From Seminavis robusta (lineage: Eukaryota > Bacillariophyta > Bacillariophyceae > Naviculales > Naviculaceae), in contig CAICTM010001053.1 in assembly GCA_903772945.1 (NCBI GenBank), positions 1 through 38,685 on the forward strand: a stretch of 38,685 bases of DNA. Direction: 5' to 3'. This document shows, piece by piece, positions 1-7,571 of this stretch; the first letter of the stretch is position 1, and the number at the start of each line of letters is the position of its first letter. The notes beneath the pieces were generated by a model. The model saw nothing but the letters and a program-made list of their open reading frames with translations, made no database searches and had not been told where the DNA came from. The position numbers were made by a program, and so were the translations under genes.

Positions 1-368
1 GCTGAACGTTGCACGTGTGGTCAGCTGCTTGTTTGGCCCATCAGTCTGTCGGGCAACAACATTGGCTATCTGCATCCGCTCCGTACCATAACTAGCCAGC
101 CAGCCGCTAGCTAAAAGAGTCAAGAAGAGCAGAAGCGTAAGCACCTGCGTACAGCCCCGTCACAGCATGACAAAACCCGACACATGAATTATGCAAAACA
201 CTCCATTGTAAGTATTCCGTATTTTTTTAAATTAACTACACACATTATTTGAACCTTGGTTGCCCCTTTCCTGTGCCTCTCCTGTGGTTGACACTCGATC
301 CCTACGTACAAGGCAGCATTGGCTCCTGACTAAAACTAGTACTCAGGTCAGAGTGGGGCCTAGCTAGA
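1..368. other. intergenic, nothing recognised
   Basis: No supported gene. The stretch holds a few CTAG-rich words and an AT-rich run near 220-250. It lies 3' of the minus-strand repeat protein, so its right part probably contains that gene's 3' UTR and polyadenylation region, but no signal is clear enough to call. Confidence 0.4.
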
Positions 369-2549
369 CTAGGCGGCGCCAAATCGTTGCATGAAGGATG
401 TCACCTGCTTACTGATAAATTGATACACTTCATACACACAACCTTCAACTTCAATGGGAGGATCCGTGGGCAGAGGCGTTGGACTGGGCGTGGGCACGGG
501 GGTTGGTGGTGGAGTAGGAGCTCGAGTGGGTGCAGGAGTAGGGCTGGCGGTTGGATTTGGGGTTGGCCAAGGAGTCAACTGTGGTGATGTTGAGCATGTC
601 AGCTGGCCGTTCAAAATGCCTGAATTGTGAGTGTTGGCCACAAAGATATACAAGTCCTCGGAGCGGGTCATGACGAATTCATCTTGAAACGGACAATTGC
701 CACTTCTTCTTTCATCTCGGTTGGTATAGTCAGTTGGTAAAGCTCCTCCCTGGAAAGAGAGTGTAGTAGATAGAAGGCCACTGCTAGTGCAATCGAAAGA
801 GCAAGTCACTGTTGTTCCCACTGGTATGGATTGATTGGAAAACCTGTACACCTGGACAGTCCCATCCTCATCCATGTCATCATATTTTGGCAGATATGGA
901 ATGCTGGCCAATTCACCGTCGGCAAGAACTCCATCCACCGTTAGATCCGAGGGCAGAACCTTGCATTTGATTTTGCCATTCACCAAACCACTATCCGTCA
1001 AACTAGTCACTGAGACATAAAGGGGAGACGTATTGACCATTGTGTAGTCGCCAGTGTAAAGGCAACTGCCACTCTGTCGTTCATGCGTGTCATCAAAGGT
1101 AGTCGGGAGGGATCCTTGCTTGAAAGTCATTGTGGAATCAAGCAGACCAGTAGCAACACAGTCTAAGGAACATCTAACTGTGGCGGCAGCGGGTACATCA
1201 GTCTCGGTGAATTTGTAGACTTGGACGGTCAAATCTTCATTGACAACACTGTATTTTGGTAGATCGGTAAAGTTTGTTGCCACATTATCAGCCAACGTTC
1301 CATCAGCTGACAAAGCTTCAGGGATTGCCTTGCACGTAACAACTCCATTCACCAGGCCGTTACTGTTGCGGTTGGCCAAATAGACGTAGAGTGGACCCGT
1401 GCGCTTCATGGTGTATGCACTGTGAAAGTCGCAGTTGCCATTGGAAGTCTTATCATCGTCGGCATAGATCCTTGGCAGATCTTCTTCACGAAAAGAGATT
1501 GAGGTAGAGAGAAAACCCATATTGGTACAATCCAAGGCACATCGGACCGTGGTGCCTGCTTCAATGTCCTCACTAGTGAACTTGTACACCTGAACAGTGA
1601 TGTCTTCATCAATCTCATCATATGCGTCTAGATCGGCAAACCCAGTTGCCTCCCCATCGACCAACGTGCCATCCGTGGAAAGAGTGGCAGGGAGAACACC
1701 ACATCGCATCATGCCACCCACCAGCCCAGCCCCGTTGAGATTCGCTGCAAACACATACACAGGTCCTGCCTTGTTTGTGGTGAAGCCTTTTGTTATGGGG
1801 CAGTTTCCAGTATGTCGAACATCCTTGTCGTCGTAGTTGGTTGGCAGTGTACCCTGATGATAGGAGAGCGTTGTTTGAAGAAAGCCCTTGTTGATGCAAG
1901 TCAAGGAGCACCTCACCAATGTGCTTGCAGGTATATCATTGGCTGTGATCTGGTAGACTTGCACAGACCCGTCCTCGTTCATTGGTCGATACTGTGGTAG
2001 ATCCGAAAAGCTAGATTCAACACCCTGTTGAAGAATGCTATCCAATGACAGAGTCTCTGGAAGTGTCTTGCACAGGAGCCTTCCGTTGACAAGACCACCA
2101 CTATTGTAGTTGGCCAGAAAGACATAGAGAGGTCCTGTTTGAGTCATGGTGTATCCACTGTGGATAGGACAATCACCAGTAGTCCTTGCGTCTTTATCCG
2201 AATAGGCGTTTGGGAGAAACCCCTCGTGAAACGAAATGGCAGTGTCCCGCCAACCTTTTTTGGTGCAATAGAGCACGCACTTGACAGTTCGCCCCTGTGG
2301 AATGTCCGCGCTAGTATGTTTAAAGACGTAAACGGTTTCATCCTGCTCTGTTCCATCATACTGAGGCACATCCGGAAAGCTGGTTTCGACGTTGTCCATT
2401 AGAACCGCATCTTGCTCCAAAACCAGCCTTCGGTGGCGACGAAGCTGGTTATTGTTACTTGTTTCCTCCTCGGCGGCGTTGCAAGCTCCGGTTCCTGCCA
2501 ATACGAGGACAGTCATACCGACGAGGACGAAATCAATGAGGCGTAACAT
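369..2549 (-). CDS. secreted protein with five tandem cysteine repeats and Pro/Thr stalk
   Basis: The uninterrupted minus-strand frame is open from 2570, but its first codon there is TTG; the first ATG is at 2549 and begins MLRLIDFVLVGMTVLVLAG, a convincing signal peptide, so I place the start there (726 aa). After a basic RRHRR stretch that could be a processing site come five repeats of about 122-125 residues (roughly residues 50-660). Each carries an acidic ED or EQD motif, VQVYKFT-like and TVRCSLDC-like strands, GNCP, GPLYVF and GLVNG followed by a Cys, giving four conserved cysteines per repeat and probably two disulphides. The strand pattern ending in GPLYVFxAN recalls bacterial PPC-type beta sandwiches, which is inference only. 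A PTPxPT stalk (about residues 662-700) and a short tail without a membrane segment follow. Probably secreted or wall-associated; ligand unknown. Confidence 0.85.
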   Translation of the reverse strand: MLRLIDFVLVGMTVLVLAGTGACNAAEEETSNNNQLRRHRRLVLEQDAVLMDNVETSFPDVPQYDGTEQDETVYVFKHTSADIPQGRTVKCVLYCTKKGWRDTAISFHEGFLPNAYSDKDARTTGDCPIHSGYTMTQTGPLYVFLANYNSGGLVNGRLLCKTLPETLSLDSILQQGVESSFSDLPQYRPMNEDGSVQVYQITANDIPASTLVRCSLTCINKGFLQTTLSYHQGTLPTNYDDKDVRHTGNCPITKGFTTNKAGPVYVFAANLNGAGLVGGMMRCGVLPATLSTDGTLVDGEATGFADLDAYDEIDEDITVQVYKFTSEDIEAGTTVRCALDCTNMGFLSTSISFREEDLPRIYADDDKTSNGNCDFHSAYTMKRTGPLYVYLANRNSNGLVNGVVTCKAIPEALSADGTLADNVATNFTDLPKYSVVNEDLTVQVYKFTETDVPAAATVRCSLDCVATGLLDSTMTFKQGSLPTTFDDTHERQSGSCLYTGDYTMVNTSPLYVSVTSLTDSGLVNGKIKCKVLPSDLTVDGVLADGELASIPYLPKYDDMDEDGTVQVYRFSNQSIPVGTTVTCSFDCTSSGLLSTTLSFQGGALPTDYTNRDERRSGNCPFQDEFVMTRSEDLYIFVANTHNSGILNGQLTCSTSPQLTPWPTPNPTASPTPAPTRAPTPPPTPVPTPSPTPLPTDPPIEVEGCVYEVYQFISKQVTSFMQRFGAA

Positions 2550-3251
2550 CTTGAGTTCTTGGATTGTCAACGAGGGCTCCTCCTCGATCTGGTTAGCACT
2601 AATCGATCAATCAATCAATCAATCCAGCAAATGGAATCTCTCTCAAGTCAGTGTTGTTGTTGTTGGTTTTCTCATGCAATGCATGCAACGATTTCTATTA
2701 TTTGATATTTTGATATCCCCATTTTACTTGCGCAACGGCAGCTGCAGCAGGTACGCAGGTTTGTCTTGGCTAAGTGCAAAGAGCTAGTCTCGTAGCAAGA
2801 TCCATTGTCGTCCATGGAGGTGCTCCAAAGCTCATTCTTTTTCGGTTCCTTTGGTCGATGGACGAACAAAACTAACTACAGTATGATAGCGAGCAACGGG
2901 AGTCGATCCTTCTAACGGCTCTCGGGCCGTTGCAACCGCGGGCAGCAAGCTCACAAATTGGTCTCCTTCGGCAAAAGCGACTGGAAGCAAGATAACGTGG
3001 TTGCATGAACCGGTACCGTTGGAAGGAAACGAACGCTGGCTACCGGTAGTCTGGCCTGTAGCTAGCTAGTTGACATCCAGAGCAGAGGACGAAGCAACTT
3101 AACTTCCCTATGCACCATGAGCAGCCTTGACCAAGATGAAGTAGCCAAAACATTTGAATTGCTCAAGATCCCCAGGAATCATGCCACAGCGCCACAGCCG
3201 GCTTTTGCAACATGGTGGCTGGCTGCCACCAGGCAATAACGGTCACTGTTT
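2550..3251. other. intergenic, with (AATC)n microsatellite at 2606-2624
   Basis: Non-coding spacer upstream of the minus-strand repeat protein, so it should hold that gene's promoter. A short AATC run and a GTT-rich run (about 2652-2668) are visible. A small plus-strand frame at 3117-3239 begins MSSLDQDEVAKTFELLK and could belong to the 5' part of the adjoining pseudogene, but I cannot align it to that family. Confidence 0.4.
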
Positions 3252-4050
3252 GTGAAGCGACGGTTGGGTGATGCAGGTTGGTCGGATGTCCAAATTCAAA
3301 GCTTCGTTTTCCTCTTGTCCACAACAACAAGGCATGTACAAACATCGATGGAAGCAGTGGGAATGATGAATCTCGATGGTGCGGAGCGGGAGAACGAGAA
3401 GGCGGCATGCGGCATGGAGTTCATCATGTCATCAACAATGCCTATTGACTCCAATGTCCACAGACCTAGTAGGTACGTGCTACCCAGCATCTATTGCCAT
3501 CATCTTTGCAGCTACTGGCTTGGAATACGGTACAGTTTGTCGTGTGCCCTGGTGCTATCACCGCAAAAGGCACTCGATCAAGGTGTTGGAAAGGTATACG
3601 CAGCTAGCTAGAGCATCCTCATCGCCCATTCTACATTTATTCATTACACTTTTGTCCGTGGGAATGAATGGATACAAGGGGATACTTGCCAAACGACGAC
3701 AAGAGATGCTGCAAACCTTTCCCATGCGACTGGAACAAGTGGCAACAAAATATGGAAAATGGATCCTGAACTGTCCTACAAATACCATTTCGTTTGGGGT
3801 TACACTCGACAATCCGGTACCAGCGCGAAAAGATGAAGACCGAGAGGACGCCTATCTTAGAGCACGGGACATTTCGGCGTTTGGATCCATGCTCTTCAGT
3901 CGATGTGTGAGCGGGACCCGAGTGATGCCAAGAGCACAATCCAAAACAATGGGTGAGTTTGTCGGATTTGGAAGCTCGGTTGTGGGGATACGCCCATGCA
4001 TACATGACGGCAGCATGTGCCGTTGGATTGACAAGACTCTTCAAGAAAAG
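3252..4050 (+). pseudogene. SEPSECS: decayed O-phosphoseryl-tRNA(Sec) selenium transferase (SepSecS) copy
   Basis: SepSecS converts phosphoseryl-tRNA(Sec) to selenocysteinyl-tRNA using PLP. Pieces of the family appear in the right order but in changing frames: KRRLGDAGWSDVQIQSF (3255-3305, N-terminal region), HHVINNAY (3422-3445) followed by an in-frame TGA where the family has Gly, FVVCPGAITAKG (3536-3571), GVGKVYA (3582-3602), then a long C-terminal block from RASSSPILHLFITLLS (3610) through LFSRCVSGTRVMPRAQSKT to GFGSS (about 3980), and after another shift GYAHAYMTAACAVGLTR (3986-4036). About 170 codons between the first two blocks are missing. The PLP-lysine site (DKNF in the family) reads TVQF. 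At least four frame changes, a stop and the lost lysine mean it cannot make an active enzyme. The family assignment comes from remembered motifs. Confidence 0.78.
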
Positions 4051-4392
4051 CACGACAACAAGCAACCTAACAGTTTTTACTCCAAAAGAGTTTCTTTATC
4101 GCAACACGCTGTTGCTTAGTGCTACTGCTACTGTGTTTTGCTTCTTTTTGCTTGTAGCTCTTGTTGCTAGTAGGCCACTAGAACAGTGATAGCACTGAAA
4201 GGCTTGTGAGCAACTTGGGGTAGTCTACAGTGGTTGGAAAGGTACTGGGAGCAGTCTCAATTTTAGTTATTGTGGAGTATCTATCATGATTGTAGAACAA
4301 ATGTGCTTTGCTCATGCAAAACGGTGGGGAAAGAGCAACTGGACGCCTGGGGTTGAATTCATAGCTGTTACGGCAAATGCTACAAGCATGTC
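4051..4392. other. intergenic, nothing recognised
   Basis: The spacer between the pseudogene tail and the 3' end of the minus-strand Rossmann protein. A plus-strand frame continues to 4189 with a hydrophobic stretch (LLLSATATVFCFFLLVALVA), but it follows the decayed pseudogene and shows no family resemblance. Confidence 0.35.
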
Positions 4393-5958
4393 TTAAGATT
4401 GATCAATTCCCATGAACAAGGATAAACCCGGCATCTTCATTATGAAGGGTGCACTCCTTGGCTGAAATCCAGATTCCAGGGAGTCCCAAACAGTGCGGCC
4501 GGACAAGAGCCATGTCCACATCAGAATGGTAATGATGTACAGTGTCATGGATAAGCAAAGGCCTTGCGGGGCTCCCAGAATAACTACAAGCAGGCAGGTG
4601 CCCACAAAGAGTGCCCAGAGGATATTTAAAAAGTCTGCCACTGCCTGCGCATGAACGGTTTCGACATCTTTTACTGTCACGGTTCGGTTGGCGTGGTAGA
4701 AACTGTCATTGTCTTGAACGAGCATGTTGAACAGTGCAGTAGATTCCCTGGGATCAGCCTCTCCACGGGTCACTTCGTCTGCGTCTCTCCCTTGTACAAT
4801 CAGTGCTGCCACAGCGGCTCGAGCCAGTTGCACATGGCTCATGCCAGGAGCCGTTCTGGTTTTACCAAAGCCATCAATTCCCTGCTGTTCATCATCGTGG
4901 ATTCCATCTTGCTCGAGACTCCCAGAACGAAGAATGACATAGTTGAGTGGCGCGGTTGCTCGTCGAGTGCAGATCTGATTGCTAGCACCATCATAGTCAT
5001 CACAGCTGACATCCACATAGTCTTCTTTCTGCACAGCAATGGACCCCATGGTATCTTCTCCTTGATAATTACGCACCGAGGAAAGATCTCCATACCAACT
5101 GTTGTAGAGGATGGATCCGAGGGAATACGGTTTGCCGACCCCTGCCGAACTCATTACCACCATGGATTGGATGGTGCCAACTTGGGCTGCAGCCACAGCA
5201 CATTCGGCCACCTCGTGATGATGCCCCACCTGCCAAGACTTTCCGTGACTGGTGGCGGCAAAGAGAATATGTGTGACCGAATGCAATGCACCATCCAGAG
5301 AACAGTCACCAAAGTGGCCCTCAACCATTTCCAAAAAGTATGTTTGATTGTCGTTCTTGTCAAACAAGCTCTGGAGTTTCTTCTTGACTTGTCTGTGATT
5401 GTCGGTCACAAAGAGACGGACACAGAATCCTTGTTCCAGCAGCATTTTGGTGGCCGAACTGCCCACACTGCCAGCGGCTCCAACCACCAAGACCCGGCCT
5501 TGTGGACAGGGATCTTCTTCTTCTTCTTCTTCTTCCTCCTCCTCCTCACTGATATTGTCGTCTTCATTGAGATGTGGACCCATCTCATCTTCTTCTTCAC
5601 CTCCCTTCTCTTCTTCTTCTATCTCGGCTAGGATGCCATCAAAGGTAGAGGAAGGAAACACACGGGGTTCATCTTGCAGAATCACTTGTGGTCGAAAACG
5701 GTAGCCTGGAGGAGCCAGTTTCTTGCCCAAAAAAATGTTGTAATAGCTTCGTGTCATCATTGTTGGAACCTGAAGGTAAATCAGGAACATCCATACCAGA
5801 ACCGACACCCACACTCCTTTAGAAGCGGAGCTCAGGGAGTTGACCTTCTCCATGCTGCCGTCTCTATTCGAGTTCTTCCTTCTTCTTACACTCACTGTTT
5901 TGGGGAACCTGTCTTGGCCTTTGGAAGTGAGTTTTACGTATAGGCATTCATGGTACAT
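4393..5958 (-). CDS. membrane-anchored NAD(P)-binding Rossmann protein (atypical SDR/NmrA-like)
   Basis: A single-exon protein of 521 aa beginning with ATG at 5958; an in-frame Met at residue 36 (MEKVN) is an alternative start. Residues about 49-67 form an N-terminal membrane segment. A glutamate-rich linker (about 113-148) precedes a Rossmann fold opening with RVLVVGAAGSVGSSATKML, whose GxxGxxG dinucleotide-binding glycines lie at 160, 163 and 166. Later features are typical of atypical SDR/NmrA proteins: a VTHILFAATSHG strand, VVMSSAGVGKPYS and YVILRSGSLEQDG. Two hydrophobic segments (about 443-486) end the protein, a topology unusual for soluble SDRs. The acidic tract is encoded by a CTT/CCT microsatellite and may vary in length between alleles. 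Substrate unknown; it could be an oxidoreductase or a redox sensor. The upstream neighbour on this strand is a non-coding element, so no partner is implied. Confidence 0.8.
   Translation of the reverse strand: MYHECLYVKLTSKGQDRFPKTVSVRRRKNSNRDGSMEKVNSLSSASKGVWVSVLVWMFLIYLQVPTMMTRSYYNIFLGKKLAPPGYRFRPQVILQDEPRVFPSSTFDGILAEIEEEEKGGEEEDEMGPHLNEDDNISEEEEEEEEEEEDPCPQGRVLVVGAAGSVGSSATKMLLEQGFCVRLFVTDNHRQVKKKLQSLFDKNDNQTYFLEMVEGHFGDCSLDGALHSVTHILFAATSHGKSWQVGHHHEVAECAVAAAQVGTIQSMVVMSSAGVGKPYSLGSILYNSWYGDLSSVRNYQGEDTMGSIAVQKEDYVDVSCDDYDGASNQICTRRATAPLNYVILRSGSLEQDGIHDDEQQGIDGFGKTRTAPGMSHVQLARAAVAALIVQGRDADEVTRGEADPRESTALFNMLVQDNDSFYHANRTVTVKDVETVHAQAVADFLNILWALFVGTCLLVVILGAPQGLCLSMTLYIITILMWTWLLSGRTVWDSLESGFQPRSAPFIMKMPGLSLFMGIDQS
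5513..5548. repeat. coding (CTT)n/(CCT)n microsatellite
   Basis: A trinucleotide run that, read on the minus strand, encodes the uninterrupted Glu tract of the Rossmann protein. The trinucleotide period keeps the frame, so length changes would alter the linker without breaking the gene. Confidence 0.9.
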
Positions 5959-6198
5959 TGTGGGTTGTTGGGGTTGCGTTTAGTTGGCTCGGATAGCCCC
6001 AGCATACGGTAGCAGCCTTTGGGAGAGGTCATGGCGGCAACCTATACCGTACCGGTATCTTCCGATCTTGTGATGAGACGAAGGTCGGAGGACGCGCAGG
6101 ACATGAAATCATCAACGAAACCCACAGCAACAATGAAGTAGGATAGATAATAATAAGCAAGGTAGACACAGGCAACATCAGCCCAGCGGTGGTCTCCA
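5959..6198. other. upstream spacer of the Rossmann gene
   Basis: A short non-coding stretch between the minus-strand start codon at 5958 and the left arm of the inverted-repeat element. It contains a TACCGTACCGGTA palindromic cluster near 6045-6058. The promoter of the Rossmann protein is expected here, but no core element is certain. Confidence 0.35.
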
Positions 6199-6569
6199 GG
6201 ACCGTCCGACGGTTTTCGATAAGGATTTAAAAACATTGAAATTGCCACGACTGACAACATCCTCTTAAACATCCTCTTAACATCCTCTTAACATCCTCTT
6301 AAATCTTCAACTTCCTCTTAAACATCCTCTTAAAGCTTCGAAACATCCTCTTAAGCCTTCATTGAAACGCCATAGAACTTCCTCTTATCACGAATGAACA
6401 TCCTCTTAAATAAACATCCTCTTAACAACATCCTCTTAAACACTCAACATTCCCTTAAACATACTCTTAAATCTTCACATCCTCTTACATCCGCTTTTAA
6501 AACGAGAACCAGGATTTTGAGTCAGTCGTGGCAGGTTTTAAAGCCTGAGAGAAGTCCGTCGGACGGTCC
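6199..6569. mobile_element. candidate MITE-like inverted-repeat element with internal minisatellite
   Basis: The outer arms match perfectly over 14 bp: GGACCGTCCGACGG at 6199-6212 and its reverse complement at 6556-6569. A second perfect 12-bp block inside them, GCCACGACTGAC at 6244-6255, pairs with 6521-6532, and the DNA between blocks is partly matched around a TTTAAAA core. The terminal repeats are therefore about 57 and 49 bp with small indels. The outer arm is itself a hyphenated palindrome (ACCGTC-C-GACGGT). No target-site duplication is clear and no transposase is encoded. A non-autonomous DNA transposon is the simplest reading; a structural inverted repeat that trapped a minisatellite is the alternative. 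Confidence 0.6.
6256..6490. repeat. degenerate minisatellite, unit about AACATCCTCTTA
   Basis: About 14 copies of a 12-19 bp unit whose core is CATCCTCTTA, with variable spacers such as AAATCTTCAACT and AAGCCTTCATTG. The array fills nearly the whole interior between the inner inverted-repeat blocks. The unit changes length and is not read as a continuous protein, so it is not a coding repeat. Confidence 0.9.
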
Positions 6570-7571
6570 AGCAGGGGGTTTAGAGTAGGTAGATTATCTT
6601 TGATTATTAGCTACCGGTAGCTGGCTCAACGATGGCCAAACCCTAGACTACCAACGCACTTCTGGTTGATAGACAAATTATGTTCCGGACCCGTTGGCTG
6701 GCTCTGACGAAGCAAGCAAAGTCGACGGCAACCTTCTTGGTCGCTCTGCCACCAAACCGACAGGCCCGATGCTTCTTGAAACCCTGACGGGCCAAACACC
6801 AACTCACATGGTGTTGGATTGCTTGAATGAATGGTACAGTACGGGTTGCTTATTGACTTCCACCATTAAGTGCCAATGCTTCCCCTCTTGCATCTCCATT
6901 CGGATCCTTTCTTCTTCTTTTTTCTCGGTCTGCCATACTGGTACATGTAGTATTAGAGAGTGTTCTGTACTATCTGGTGACCGTGGTGTGCTGACCCGAT
7001 GATCTAACGGTTGCCGCATTCTCAGATAGATATTATGATAGCAGCTGGTGAGGGCCAGTTCCGTATGCAGACTACTAGGTAGTACTTGTTATCTCTTTAT
7101 CCTCGACCTTCTCGGAGAGCGCCATGCGGTGACGACTGCCACACTCCCAGACCCTCGCATCCCAGTGTTTCAGACAGGCATCAGTAATAACGGTACCGGT
7201 ACCACTACATGCTTGTCTGACTGACTGAGACTCGACTCACCCCCAATTGTCATGTTCTCATTGGGACTACCAGTAACCGTAGGGAGAACTTCCACGATCC
7301 TTCGTTCGTATTGGCTCCTTAATAAATTTGGGGGGAAGATTTTGGGATGGTTCGCTTTTGTTGCCGGGTTTTCAGCGGTGTTTCAATAGTCCAGTGCAAT
7401 GTTCCAGTCTGGAAAAGCGATCCCAAACGGGGCTTTGTCTTTTATCTTTTTCGTACCGCAGCTGTCGAGCATCAATTGACGAGAGCTGATAAAAAAGAAT
7501 TCTTTCTCACGCACATTACCTTTTGGCAACCAAAACCAAGTCACACACAATACGTGCCCTACAGCTGTACC
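6570..7571. other. intergenic / CDPK upstream region
   Basis: About 1 kb without a supported gene. It holds a 19-bp sequence at 6581-6599 that recurs with one mismatch at 33333-33351, and the palindromic cluster GGTACCGGTACC at 7191-7202. The promoter and 5' UTR of the CDPK should be in the last few hundred bases. Small frames here lack coding character. Confidence 0.4.

Noticed and set aside
2550..2570. Extension of the five-repeat protein to 2570
   Set aside because: The codon at 2570 is TTG. The ATG at 2549 starts a better signal peptide and is the normal eukaryotic choice.
3376..4119. A 247-codon plus-strand frame as an intact gene
   Set aside because: Only its middle matches SepSecS. 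The family continues in other frames on both sides, so this is the longest surviving segment of a pseudogene; its first codon is also not an ATG.
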